Below are positions 35,322-48,016 of a stretch of DNA of 64,000 nucleotides, piece after piece. Below the pieces are notes generated by a model. It ran no database searches and was not told the DNA's origin. It saw nothing but the letters and a program-made list of their open reading frames with translations. Position 1 is the first letter of the stretch. Each line of letters starts with the position of its first letter. The stretch is from positions 232,486 to 296,485 of the forward strand of contig JADANN010000455.1 of NCBI GenBank assembly GCA_018806985.1. The letters are read 5' to 3'. This DNA is from Angiostrongylus vasorum (lineage: Eukaryota; Nematoda; Chromadorea; Rhabditida; Metastrongylidae). The translations under genes were made by a program, and so were the position numbers.

Positions 35322-38300
35322 CTAGGAAATTAATGGTTTAACTGGAGCCGCAGCAGACTCTCTCATGTCGGGCATATAATCACGAGCCATTAGGCAGGCG
35401 AAGACCGTCATAACCATCTTCGGCTTTACCTGAAAAAGAAACAAAGGAAAATTAGTTGAAAACCTTGTCAAGACCAAAACATAACTAAGGCAGAACTATG
35501 GACGATACCTCAACAATGTCTTCCGGTAGTGCATATATCTTCGCACCGATTTTACGGCCACATGTAATAGCATATTTGGCATTTTCCATATTGCTAGTGA
35601 CACTTCTATCCGTCTTCACCTACACCATACATCATACAAGTACTCAGCTAACCTTTTACGCTCAAAAAACAAAGCACGGAAACTAACTAGTGAATGATCA
35701 ATGATGTTAGGTTTTATGGCATCGACGAGGTCTAGTACAACCAACGCATCTGAGATACAGGGATCTTGGAACGAGCGGATTGATGAAGATTTCCCGCACG
35801 AGGCCAGCTATAGAACAATAAACACTAGATTCTTTATAGCACAGTAGTGCACGCTGACAGTACATATAATATTAGCAGAAAGAAATCAACCTGCACAGTA
35901 GGCAGTTGAAAAATTGAAAACCAAAAGTTTAAAACACTCAAGCTTCAAGAATTAGAAACGCAAACCTTCTCATTGACCCAAGCCACAATATCCTTATCAC
36001 CAGGGAGCGCGTCTCCCCTCTGAGTACACTGAGCAAGGATTGTCAACGTATAGGCTCTCATTAGCTGCCACACGAGAGCTGTAAAAATGTTTATGTTGGA
36101 AATGTGAGTACTTCAGATACACAATAAAAACGAAATAAAATGAAAGTTGCGAAAGTTTCATACTTCACCCATTGATCAGTGAATGCTTTATTTCACGCTT
36201 ACCTAGTGTTAGAGTTTGATTTCCGTCATAGATATCCTTGCCCTGAATGCCAACCAATGAGAACCGCAGCTGCTTGCCGAGCTCGACAGCATAGTTGCAA
36301 TTCTGGATTTGGTCCATCATTCCTCTTAACTTGTGGAATACACGAACCACCCGTTTCCACTGCACAATACCAGGTCGTATAATGTCGTATAGCTGCAACC
36401 ATAACGTGCCGAAATATGTTCCTTCATTTTTTTTTCTCGCATTTTATAAACATCATTAACACTAATCACTCATTATTATGCAACACCATGCAAAGCCCTG
36501 CACCTGGAAAATAATTAAGCCGTTCTGCAGATCGCTATAAAGCCAATTGACGAAAGGATCTACTCCCATTGAGTTCATCCAGTTTCGGTAGGTCTTCTCT
36601 TCACGCGTCTCTTCAACGACTTCCTCAACTAAATGCATAGGACTTAGCGTATACAATCACTACAATTAGCTAAAACGTAAAGCCTACAGACGTCCAAAAA
36701 GAAAAACTAATGAGTTAACACACTCGCGAAAATGAGAGTTCTTCAACAAGTGTGGGTAATTTTCCGATAATATGAACATCAGGTAGTCTAACGACTAAAC
36801 AAACCTATGAAAAATTATACGTTTTAGCGCAATACGTGCATACCTAGTTATATTTCATATTCTTACAGTTTACAAATCAGTTAAGAAAATTCATTACGAG
36901 ATGTATGTATTTGTTGTAAGTGAAAAAACGAAATAACTTTCGGCACTCAGGAATTTTGCTGCAAATGCACTAAACATCACACTCCCAGTGATATGTAGGA
37001 ATAAACACTATTAGGGACAACAAAGAGAAAACTTTAAGAAAGCCTATGTTGAAACAATAAACGAAATGAAAATAGACAAAAGTACGAACTAATTTCATCC
37101 GCAGCTGGTTCAGGTAGATTTGGATGTTTATTGAAGAGGTTAGCAACAAACGCAAGATTCAACTTGTAGTTTCCACTCGCAACATCGTTCGGGGTCACAA
37201 ATTCACGACAATCGAGTTTTTCCGCTTCATCTAACATAGCCGAAGCACGATTCATATTGCCCTTAAGACATGACAGGTTACAGTACCATAGAAGATGTGT
37301 CATTATAAGAAGAACTCCACATGTTTCCATAACGGAGAAATGTGGGCCCAACTCCCATTAAATCAATATGTAATGAAATCGCGCCAAAAGCCACAGGTTG
37401 GCGAGGTGTCAAAACAAAAATCTACTGGTGAGGAAGAGAGAAATCTAGTCAGAAACTGAAAAAAAAGAAGCCCGTCACCTTCACAGAAAGTGGATACAAT
37501 GAAACACCACTGCCAGCAGGTGCAATCTGGTGAAGCAGGTGTGTGTATATTTCAGAATCATTGATATCCATAGTAAAGTTAGTCAGACGACGTGAGACAC
37601 CCGCCTTCTCCATGTGGTAGTTCACCCATCGCATCAATATTTCTTCAGGTGAAAGTTTTCTCAAGTCATCAAGTGTTTCACCTTCCCTTAGAAGTCGGAA
37701 TAAACCAGGGCAATGTTGCAAATCGATTTGATTGAAAAGGCCAATCTGAAATGTTCTCAGTAGCCAAAGTATAGTAAGGTGTAAAGAAGATACTTCTTCA
37801 AATATCTAGAAGGTACTCAGACAGACTTAAGCAGAACAAATACACGATGAGATAAACAGACCCTAATGATTTGCCAAAGCAATCCAAGTACAAGATGAGG
37901 AGTTCCTTTGCTAAGATCTATGTTATCGATATTGATAATGTTACAACCGATAGCCTGAGCTGACATGAGTGCTAATGTGAGATTTTCAAGCTTCGTATAG
38001 GTGTTTAGATTCTTTTTATTGATTGCTCTCTCATCAATCGTGCCAGCAACGGCCAAATTTACAAGCTTACTGAAATTTGCAGGATCTGTCACAAAAGGTT
38101 AAAGACACTTTTAAAAAATTTATAAACTTGCCAAACTTATTAAACTTAAACTTAAGACCTTATTACATTTAGGAACTTTTACTATTATAGAACTAATATC
38201 GAATTTGTCAAGAAATATCTATCGTCAAAAGAAACTGATCCTAGTCTTCAAGATTCACAAAAAGCTCTATTCATTACCATTCCTACCCATATTCCTACAA

Positions 38301-40251
38301 AAAGCTAAAAGCTCGCCGTTGATCCAATTCTGAGGGATGCGCCATGCATTCCACTTCATTAAGCACCGTGAGAGGTGACTGACTGCATATCTGGCCATTA
38401 CAACGACTCGTAGTGGCCTACCAATCTATCGAGGTAGTGCTGCTATCTTCCCAAACAAGTGTAGTTAGTACCAATTTGTCGACCCCAGAGGGATGGAGGG
38501 CTTGGTGGCCCTGGGACGTTGGGATCGACCAGATGTGTATGCCAGGGCACCTTCGACCACTGCGCTACAGGCAAATATATTCTTATACCAATCGTAAACG
38601 TAGTTAATTAGCTTCGAGGAAAAGAAATTTTTTTAATACAGCTGTTGGTCAAGGAAGTTTCGTGTTGTTTTTTAAGCCTACTTACACATCTCTTCTTCTT
38701 GATTACTTATCGAAACTGCCCATTAAGCATTCCAAACAACAAAAGGGGAAACGAACCATATAATTAGTCCCATCTTGAATTTTAGTGTATAGATCGTTTC
38801 CTTCGGGAATTACAGGAAGAAGTCGCTTCAGATCAGGATCCATTGATAAATTTGAGTTGATCCAGTTTGAAAATGCTTTCTCTTCCTAGGAATAATTCGG
38901 AAAGCTCAGAAAAAAAACATGAATTATTCACGCATCATGACAGAGGGTGGAAAAAAGAATGCTAAAAGAAAATGCTATAACATATCTACCTCCGTCCTGA
39001 TTGTATGAACAGTGTTGTCCTGTTTATCACTAGCCACTTGATATGCCCCGCTAAGAGATCTGAAAAAATGAACACTCAACCAGATATTTGGCTCTCATAA
39101 ACTTGGTAAAACAAACAAAAAAACTGAAGTACAAGCATAAATAGTTATGACGAGGTGTAACAATGTTTACCCGATTCTTTCTTTCCATCTGTTTGTTTCT
39201 TCATGTTTTGCTCGCTCCAGTTCTTGAAATAGTGTTGCAAATCGAGCAATTTCAATCTTTTCCGAGTTTGAAAAACCGTATCGATCAGAGAGTTCACGCA
39301 TCTGATAATAATCAGATACAATAATGACAATACTCTCCGTAACAACAACGACATCAAAGGTCTCTCAGACTGAATAAGTTTGGAGCACACGCGACTGCTT
39401 TCTGTCATTCATTATTTAAGGAAAAACTAGCACTACGGCAAATGAGTACGTCTTAGCTTTCAGGAAATAATCCGAAATTGCTCTGTTTGTTTCCCCCTGT
39501 TTGTTTCTTATTTGCAAATGCTATAAAAGGATAAAGGATACAGCTCTCGGCGTTGATCAATCCCTAAGGGGTGCGCCATGCATTCGACTTCATTAAGCGC
39601 ACGTCGGAGATGAATGAATGCATATGTGGCCTATCCAATGACTCGCGGTGGCCTACCGATTTACCGAAACAGTGCTGCTATCTTCTAGGAAAAGGTATGG
39701 TATCAATTTGTCAACCCCGAAAGGATGGAAAGCTTGGTAAGCTTGGGGCGCGCCGATCGATCCCATGTGTATAGCATGGTGCCTCCGACAACTGCGCTAC
39801 ACGCGCCTTTTTTGCAAATGAACCATCCCAATATCTATACGAGAGTCTTGTCAATGCGATCTAGCACCTGCTTCAAAAGTAACAAGATCCTTATAAACGC
39901 ACACTGGGTGCTCCGCATACTTCAAATCGCTAATGGGACCACCAACTTTGTGTACCTATACTAAATTCTACCCACTAGTTTTCTATTAAAACCTAAGTAG
40001 ATGGGCTACATCAAACATCGAAGCGGACATACTTTGTATCCTGGCACATCAATGCCTAGCACTTTAAGCGCAGCTTGAAGATCACTGTGTGGTAAATATC
40101 CAGAACCATTTTCATCCACCTGAGTTGACATGGTTATCGATCCGATTTCAAAAAAGAAAAAAGGGAGAGGAAGAAAACCACAAACCAAAACCTACCGTAT
40201 TAAAATTCTCTGAAAGATCCACGAGTTGCTCTGTGGTGAGCATCTTCGGGT
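35322..40251 (-). CDS. plst-1: Plastin/fimbrin homologue (EF hand + four calponin-homology domains), 14 exons
   Basis: Actin-bundling protein of the cortex and microvilli. CDS exons in order of translation: 40243-40196, 40119-40033, 39301-39171, 39059-38990, 38885 to about 38769, 38069-37862, 37745-37479, 37261-37090, 36628-36504, 36392-36203, 36078-35966, 35807-35688, 35619-35509, 35429-35322. All phases agree except the fifth/sixth exon junction. Total about 625 residues, matching vertebrate plastin (about 627). Seen: an EF loop [12 protein letters not shown]; a second EF region without acidic ligands; [19 protein letters not shown] and LGLLWQII (CH1); [11 protein letters not shown] and MRWVNYH (CH2); REFVTPNDV and [26 protein letters not shown] (CH3); [10 protein letters not shown] and [16 protein letters not shown] and VLDLVDAI (CH4); [24 protein letters not shown] near the end. 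Two SINE-A copies sit in its introns, in the sense orientation. The start codon lies 8 nt after TTTGCAG, a likely SL acceptor. Confidence 0.95.
38304..38573 (-). mobile_element. SINE-A copy in the plastin intron after the fifth exon
   Basis: Head, core and tail all recognisable on the minus strand, in sense orientation to plastin. It lies in the intron whose splice phase does not resolve. Confidence 0.85.
39528..39808 (-). mobile_element. SINE-A copy in plastin intron 2
   Basis: Full length with tail TTTATCCTTTTA. Short flanking duplication TTTGCAAATG on both sides. Sense to plastin. Confidence 0.85.
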
Positions 40252-40260
40252 CTGCAAAGG
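40252..40260 (-). promoter_or_regulatory. Putative spliced-leader acceptor of plastin
   Basis: On the minus strand CCTTTGCAG is followed by ACCCGAAG and the ATG at 40243. The short leader and the good acceptor suggest SL trans-splicing; an upstream untranslated exon is the alternative. Confidence 0.5.
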
Positions 40261-40500
40261 GTTCTTTATAAATAACAATTCAAGGATATGAAACGTTGAG
40301 CAACGATAGAGAACCTGATTTCGAAATCGAGTACAGGGAAATGTAGACGAACACCACTAACACTTGATCAGAAATGAACCACACTCAGTCTACGTCTAGA
40401 GCCATAAGACCGATTTGTAAAACAGAAAGAAAAGGAATGAAAAAACAAAATGAATGAAAGCATGTTGTAGTATGGAGTTCAGCCAATTATCGCCGAGAAA

Positions 40501-40878
40501 CAGGCGGTCAAAACATACATGAGGCACATTTAACTCACAATAGAAACTGCCTGATAGATGGTAGAACGTAAGATCTGCTACATCGGACTTACTGAAAGAG
40601 AGAAATACACGTTTAACATGTGAAAGTAAAAAACAACAACGGATCAGTAGATAGGAAGTCTGTAATTAGATGGACAAACGTCAGGGAAAAAGACGGCCAA
40701 AATATATGAGGCACATTCGACTCACAAGAGAACTTACCCTGGTAGACGCTGGACTGTAAGACCTGCTACATCGGACTTACTAGTAGAGAGAAATACACGT
40801 TCAACATGTTAAAGTACAAAACAACAACGGATGAGCAGATAAGAAGTCGCTAATTAGATGGACAAATGCATGGGAAGA
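40501..40878. repeat. Tandem duplication, about 189 bp unit
   Basis: Both copies share GAGGCACATT, CTGCTACATCGGACTTACT, GAGAGAAATACACGTT and TTAGATGGACAAA, with moderate divergence. Just upstream of plastin. Confidence 0.8.
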
Positions 40879-41068
40879 GGACAAGACGACAAACAGCACG
40901 TTAATCATCTCAGCAGGAAAAAATGACGAACAGAGATGACAAAAACAAACTGACTAATCATAACTTTTCATTACACCTCTGATACATCTGTTGAACAGCG
41001 CAAACAAAAGCGTCCATGCCCACCCATATGGAATTCCTACGAGACTTAAAAAAACGTAGGAGCATGTA

Positions 41069-41161
41069 AAAGGATAAAGCTCCCAGTGTTGATCAATCTC
41101 TGAGGGATGCACCGTGCATTCCACTTCTTTAGCGCCATTACCAGTGCGCTACACGCGCCCC
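41069..41161 (-). mobile_element. SINE-A copy with large internal deletion
   Basis: Retains only the 5' end (GGGGCGCGTGTAGCGCACTG) and the 3' part up to TTTATCC; the core and middle are missing. GTAGG(A)GCATGTA and GTAGGATCATGTA flank it, a 13 bp target-site duplication with one mismatch. Confidence 0.8.
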
Positions 41162-41607
41162 GTTGTAGGATCATGTAGCACAGTAGAATACAGGGTGACG
41201 TAGTGAAAAACAATGACAATAAAGTATAACAATAATAAAATACTAATAAAATGAAGTACAGACATAGAAAACACTTCCATTCCCATTAAGACCACTGCTA
41301 GCCCGTAATAAATCGATAAGAGCTCATTTACGACTGCCCAGATCTTATCAGAAATGTTCCTCTCCTCGTTTTTCTCATAACTACTGAGCAAGAAAATTCC
41401 ATGGAATCAGGAACGAAACCTAAGAGTAGAAGCTTAGAAGCCGACTGGAACGCATTAAAAAGGTGCAGGAAAGTGTGGAACAGAATGGGCGATGAATTTG
41501 TTTTAGAAAACCGTACAAAGACCGATTCCGACTGCGTCAAGCATAGAAGAACGAGGATATCAGCTACTACCTGCACTCCTCGTTGAACGTCGAGATTAAA
41601 AGAGTAA

Positions 41608-41900
41608 ATGATAAAGCTCTCGGCGTTGATCAATCCCCTGAAGGATGCGCCATGCATTTGACTTCATTAAACATCGTCTAGAGGTGATTGAATGCATATC
41701 TGGCCTTTACAATGACTCGCGGTGGCCTACTGATGTAACGAGCCAGTGCTGATATCCTCCAAGTCTGGTACTAATTTGCCGACCCCCCCCTCCCCCTCCC
41801 TCTACCCGAGGTATGGAAGTCTTGGTGGGCCATGGGCGCGCGGATCGATTTCACGTGTGTGTGTTGCAGGGCGCCTCCGACCACTGCGCCACACGTGCCC
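41608..41900 (-). mobile_element. SINE-A copy
   Basis: Full length with an expanded C/T tract (CCCCCCCTCCCCCTCCC) inside the core. AACGTCGAGATTA and AACGTCGAAATTA flank it (13 bp, one mismatch). Confidence 0.85.
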
Positions 41901-42373
41901 TTAAACGTCGAAATTATACAGAAGAAACACCCGTTCTACAGTTCACTATAAACAAATGCCCTGTTATTTTAACAGCAACATTCAGAAGAAAAACCCCAGA
42001 AGACAGAAAAACCGCAAAACTGGCGAACCGAACTCCACTGGGAAGAGAAGTGTAAACATTACTAACAGCTCTATTGTAGAGCGTAGTCACCCACCCGATG
42101 ACGGTGCAGTATTCCATCAACTATTTACACTACTCTGTAGTTATATTGCATGCTCGTCCACAAACGGAACTGATCCCTTCTGCCTTCTACTGAATCCATC
42201 TCATGCCTGGGTAGTTTTGTACTTTTGTCAAAGAAAAAAGATGCATAAGCAAAAGAAATGCTTAACAACAAGCACATATCAAAGAAGTTGAACACTAAAC
42301 ATAGCGACCATAATGCCAGCGCTAAGAAAAAAAATATGTATCGTTGACCTTACAAGAGACTGATGATAACGCC

Positions 42374-42529
42374 TATTCGGCTACCGTTTCGACGTCTTCG
42401 TCTTCATCAGAGCCGATGACTCGAGTCGATGGTCCACAGACGCCACATCGAGAAGACGAACAACTGTGGAGCATCGACTCGGATCATCGACTCTGATGAA
42501 GATGAAGACGTTGAAACGTTAGCCGCATA
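42374..42529. repeat. Long inverted repeat (about 57 bp arms, 40 bp loop)
   Basis: The left arm TTCGGCTACCGTTTCGACG to GAGTCGATG pairs with the right arm CATCGACTCGG to ACGTTAGCCGC. A related motif (GAAACGTCGGC) recurs near 58.5 kb. Confidence 0.8.
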
Positions 42530-43294
42530 AAGAATATTTACTAACATCGTCTAAGCTTATCAAAGAAAGAACACATATTGATTAGTAATATCGAGGTTAA
42601 AGGAAAGTCGGCTTCTGAAACATTATTTCGCTAAGAAACACCTCCCGAACGATAACAAAGAATAAGAAGAGGCTTACGTGCAGAAAGACTATGTAAAGAA
42701 TATAATCAATACTATCATCGAGTGCAGTACTACTGTGTAGCCTTATTTCTTTTATCAACCTGAATATTAAGTGAAAACTCCAGAAATCGAAAACATTAAC
42801 GCCGTTTAAACCCAATTCGATTCTGATTGTAAAGATTGAATAACGCTGTACAAAACCCAAGTCTTTGACTTTGAGACTTCTCAGCTGAGTTTAGTCAGAT
42901 GAGGAGTTCGATGTTTTCGTCCAGAGGCCATCTAAGAGCAAACAAGTGCGCAGTACTATTGACATCATGGTAACAAGATGTACACTCACTGGTAAGCCGT
43001 GACAAGCTAGAAAGCCCTAGCAAGAACACTCGAAACTCCAAGTAAAGAAAAGAACGAACCAGCAAGTTCACAATGCAGGGCTAGGTCCCTCACAAATCTT
43101 CATAGAGATTCTTCATAGAGGCGGACCATTCAAGTATATAAGCGAATAGATATAGACTTTTAGTGAACACTTTAACACGAATTTGTCAAAGTAAACTATA
43201 AACTGATTTGTAATCTACTGAAAAGGCACCAAATGTAAAGACCGGAAAGTAAATTTTTTACGGATTTCTCGACCTGGAAATACAAAAAAAATAA

Positions 43295-43580
43295 ATAAAT
43301 AAGGATAAGGATAGAAGTCTCGACGTTGATCAATCCCTTGAGGGACGCGCCATGCATTCGACTTCACTAACCATCGTTGGAGGTGATTGAATGCATATTT
43401 GGCCTTTACAATGACTCGCGGTGGCGTAGCGATGTATCGAGCCAATGCTGCTATCCTCCCAGACAATTCTGGTAGCAATTTGCCGAGCCCGGAGGGATGG
43501 AGGGCTTGGGGGGACCTAGATGCAGGTATCGATTCCATGTTTCTTGCAGGGCGCCTCCAACCACTGCGCTACACGCGCCC
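43295..43580 (-). mobile_element. SINE-A copy
   Basis: Full length; flanked by GAAATACAAAAAAA on both sides (14 bp target-site duplication). Confidence 0.85.
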
Positions 43581-44643
43581 AATAGAAATACAAAAAAATA
43601 CACTATATTTTGCGCAAATTCAACAGGGTAGCGGAAAGAGTCGGGTTTCCACTGAGAACTACGTGACTACGATAGAGACCACAGCGTACTATGCAGTATC
43701 AATGTGTTTACTTTACATTCTGTCAGATACGCTTGACCGAGAGCAAACTTGTGGCCCGCGTTTTCTCAATGATATGAGAGAGGGACTGACTGCGAATCGC
43801 AAGGACCAATTGATAAATTGATATAAAGTAGCACTGATATAAACAATCTAAAGAGTAAAGAAGTCTAAAATTACGAGACTGACCACCTGTTTTTTTATCG
43901 CTTTGAAATGCCGATGAGGACAGTGAGAGTAAAGCGAACAGAACGCCAGATGGGGACGGGTAGGGGGTGGTATTTGGGGGTGAGCGAGAGGTTGAGGGAG
44001 TCGTCGTGCTAAGCGGATTGCGCCCCCGACCAATGCCTCTCAACTCTGCTGTGGTTAGTTTGAATAAAGCAATACTACTCAACGGAGCTGAACCGAAATT
44101 CCCGGACGACCCTTCTGAACCACTAGACCTTCCCTGGGCGGATTAGCACGACATGCTCATAATGGTGGCTGGTGAGCTCTTCGTTTAAAGCCACTGAAGC
44201 AGGCAACACCCAACTCTAGAAGGCGGTCTAAAAAGCCCTTCTTCAGATGCAAATATATAAATTCGTATTGATTCTTCACAAGAGTCATTTGGGAATCGAA
44301 ATACTGACATTAACCTTCCACAGTATACCACTTCAATAGAAAATGCCAGAACATGGTCTATTAGTCATTCACTAACAAATAAGGAGTCGACAAAGGCAAA
44401 AAAAACATTAGTGAAGTATGAATGGGATACCAAACAGAATAAAATATGATGAGGAACCATAGGTTTTCACTTTTATCCGACATTGCGCTACAGTTTAAGA
44501 CTTTTGGTCTTCATCAGCTCGTTCGGCCCTAAAAGTTTTTCCCAAATATAAATTTCTTCGTCGTCCAATAGGAAACAATGGGTTGTTTTCAGTCTGACGA
44601 TATGAGCCACTGGGAGTGGAAAGAACGGAGACAGTGCAGGTTT

Positions 44644-44671
44644 GGGGGGAGAGGGAGGGAGGGAGGGAGGG
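44644..44671 (+). other. G-quadruplex-type tract
   Basis: GGGGGG then five or more GGG runs separated by one to three bases (GAGGGAGGGAGGG). Meets the usual G3 with loops up to seven definition. Confidence 0.7.
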
Positions 44672-46127
44672 TTGGCTTCGGGATGAAGGAGCAGGGCAAG
44701 TGAGGGAAACAAGTTCGACCCGTTAAAGGGTACTCACTGTCAAGCATGGCCCTTTCAGGAGGTAACCCCACAACCCCATCATTTCCCAGGATGTTAACGA
44801 AGCGCTGAATTCACTAGACAACAGACCCTCCACTGGTTACTAAGAGCATCGTTTTGATGAAAAATACGTTTGCGAAAACTACGAGGGCACGAGATTTGTA
44901 GTCATCTCTTATCGGCTTATTAACGCTTTTAAGAAAACATCATTATAATGACTTTTCAGAAGATCTCTCTTAGTAAGGATATCCTCGCATGAAATAGGGG
45001 CTTCATAATAGACTCCCGTAAATTCGCCAGTGCTTGGAATCCGCCTAATCTTAGCTGGCTTAGGGCTTATTATCACCTTATCAGTCTACTATGTCATTCT
45101 CCTATACACACATTTAAACTTGGAACCATACGACTGCAATGGAATGACGAGAATATGAAAATACAAGAAAGCTTCGAAAAGAATGGAAGTAGAGCCACAG
45201 GAAAAACGGGTTAGCATTTCACGGTATGAAACTAGGATTGAAAATATTAACTTCAAACGGCTCCCTACCTTTCTTTGTTCTTCATACTAAAGACTGGTCC
45301 TAGTTCAGTTAAAATTTCACTACTCGACGTGATCCTGCAGAATTACGGATGAAGCACTGTATTTTACGGACAGAATTTCCTGAGCAAGTCCATAACATCT
45401 ATTCAGATTGGTTGGCTGTGAATAAATAGGTGCTGTCAATATTTCCTCCGAAAACTGTAAAAACGACTACGACGTGGCATAGAAGTGCATAATTCCATAG
45501 CGACGAGGACAAAACAAACATGGTTAAGAGGTGGACTTTAGCCGAAGCTGAACCGCCGACGTAGAGGATTTCTTGAGAAAAAGTCCGTCTTCGTCGACGG
45601 ATCATCAACGGGGATTATTGAACAAGACCAGATTTGTATTGAAAGCATTCTGGCGATCCAATGGATAATCCGTATCCATTCTCAAGAGCGTCTTCACAGC
45701 AAGTAAAGATTGGCATCAGAATATTGTCGAGATGTTCCCAGAGATATAGCTACCTATATGGGTATGGGTATGGGATATGGGTGCTACGGAACCCTAACGG
45801 CTGTACTTACCATTACGATGTGTAGGTATACACACAAACACAGCTTCTGGAATGTAACTTGTTAAGAACGTTAGACATCCTAGAAGGTCTCTAACACGGG
45901 CAAAACACGAGTTCTATGGAATTCTTGAAGATGACTGAATATTGGACCATAGCGACGATGATGTCCAGTTAGCTTTATTTGAAATAACTATCGTTAAAGG
46001 AATTCTACACCGCATAGGGATGCACCTTTCTCAAGAATCAGTTCATTTGGGGTCCTCATAGTAACAAATCTAACTTCGAAGGTAGTAACTGTTCCAACAA
46101 AAAACATTTTTTTACATTACCCATCCT

Positions 46128-46490
46128 TGACATCCACTTTGCGGATCCCAGCACTTCTTGCATTCGTTTCGTTCCCAAGCATCCATCATCCACGAAGACC
46201 CTCAACTTTTGCGCGTGTGGGTTCGGCTACTTCCCGAAGAATTTTCTTCCGTTTAAAAATCTCGTTGAATTCTGGTCGAGTCGATGATCTCTAAAATCCT
46301 GAGATAGTGGTGTTGGGACGTTATCTTATGGATTGCAGTAAGCTTATCCCAGACTAGTATCGTACCAATTTCCCAATCCCGGAGAAATGAGAGGCTTGGT
46401 GGGGCGGGGGGCGGGGCAGAGCCAGCACCTAGCTAGGTTGTGCCGTCCGAGTAATGATGACGATCACTACTACTGAGCTAACGGCTCCCT
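46128..46490 (-). mobile_element. SINE-B copy
   Basis: Shares GCGGATCCCAGCACTTCT, TTGAATTCTGGTCGAGTC, TCCTGAGATAG and the core (CCCAGAC...CCAATTTCCC...CCCGGAG) with the copy at 63.5 kb. Contains a GGGGCGGGGGGCGGGG tract beside the head. Confidence 0.65.
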
Positions 46491-47618
46491 ACAAAGAGAT
46501 TAATTTTTTCGAGAATAGCTGGCCAAAACAGAAGAAATTCACAGAAAAGCTCTCGTAGCAGAACACGTTATAATAAGCACCTAGAAACTACTAAGAACCA
46601 GAAGTGTTTGTAAAATTTTCGAGAAAAAAAGATGCGATGAACTTTGGCGACGACTGTTAAACCCATGAATCATCAGAGTCTCGCAAAAAGCCTCGGCTTA
46701 TTCCAGCTTTATTCTGATTGCTTTATTTCAAGGCAATCGCTTAAAATTCGATTCTATCGGCGAGCCTTAGAAGGACGTAACATCGGTATCTGAAGATGCT
46801 TTCATCTTGTGACTGCAGAGAATAGGCGGTGTTCAAGGTGCGTTTTTTCTAGTGTTGTTTTGGTTTAGAATCAATGACAAACAAAACAATTTTAGGATGG
46901 GAACGACCTTTTCTTGCTGATGGAATGGGAAGGTTTTCCTCACAGTTGGCCGTTAGCCTTCATGAATTAAGAAAAGTGCACGTACCGTCTGGATAACTGG
47001 CACAGTGCCATAGATAATATGAAATTAATGAACATCGTCGTCACGAAGAAGCTTGAAGACACGAACCTAGCCTAGCAAGACTAGGCATAACTGGTAACTG
47101 GAATATTCAGTGCTGACGAGCCACCGAGAAGACCGTGGTTACCCAGAATCGTTTATAAGTGATAAGTTAGAGGAGGCAACTGGAGTTTTAAACTTTGCCA
47201 GCTATTCAAAGTACAGGAAATCCGTTGTATGAATCAAAATGCAACACTAACGAGTACTACTTGAAGATAATGTTTACGAATTTCGAATTTACTTGAAGAT
47301 TAACGGAACAAAGTGTGACACAACAGACCTGATTACCCCAACTGGCAAACGATATTTAAACGCGCCATTGAGCCAGCTAGAGCATTTGGTTATCACTCCC
47401 GGATAACAATGCTTGGCAAGGTAAAACTTTTGTCCCCAATCCAAACTCTGGTTTTTTTGCCGTCGTCGGTAAAGATCCAAGTGTAAATTTGGGACAAAGG
47501 CTTTGTACTTTAGGACGTTCTACACCGTCGTATTAGTCCAGAAAATTTTGGATTTATCCCACCACTGCAAATAAAAAATAAAACGAAAATTCACTAGGTT
47601 AAGTATGTAAGACAACAA

Positions 47619-47896
47619 AAGGATAAATAAAGAATGAAGCTCTTGGTGCTAATCACTCCCTGAAGGATGTTCGATGCATCCGACTTCACCGAGCATCGTT
47701 AGAAGTGATTGAATGCATATCTGGCCCATATAATGATCTGCATTGGCCTGTATCGAGCTAGTGTTGCTGTGCTCGCAGACAAATTTGGTACCAATTTGCC
47801 CATGCCGCAGCGATGAAAGGCTTGGTGAGCCATGGGCGCGGGAATCGATCCCATGTTTACTGCAGGCGGCCTTTAACTACTGCGCTACACGCGCCC
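47619..47896 (-). mobile_element. SINE-A copy
   Basis: Full length, slightly diverged; ATGTAAG lies near both ends as a probable short target-site duplication. Confidence 0.85.
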
Positions 47897-48016
47897 CCAC
47901 ATGTAAGCCAATATCTCACCGAAATCGAATAACAACAACAACCTACTCTGTATCTACACTCACATCTACTTTCACTCTTTCAAAGCTATTCAGATGTGTC
48001 TTTTACACTTCGATTA

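Noticed and set aside
41328..41657. Open frames on both strands before a SINE-A copy
   Set aside because: Overlapping 60-110 codon frames, no convincing splice sites or motif; strand undecidable.
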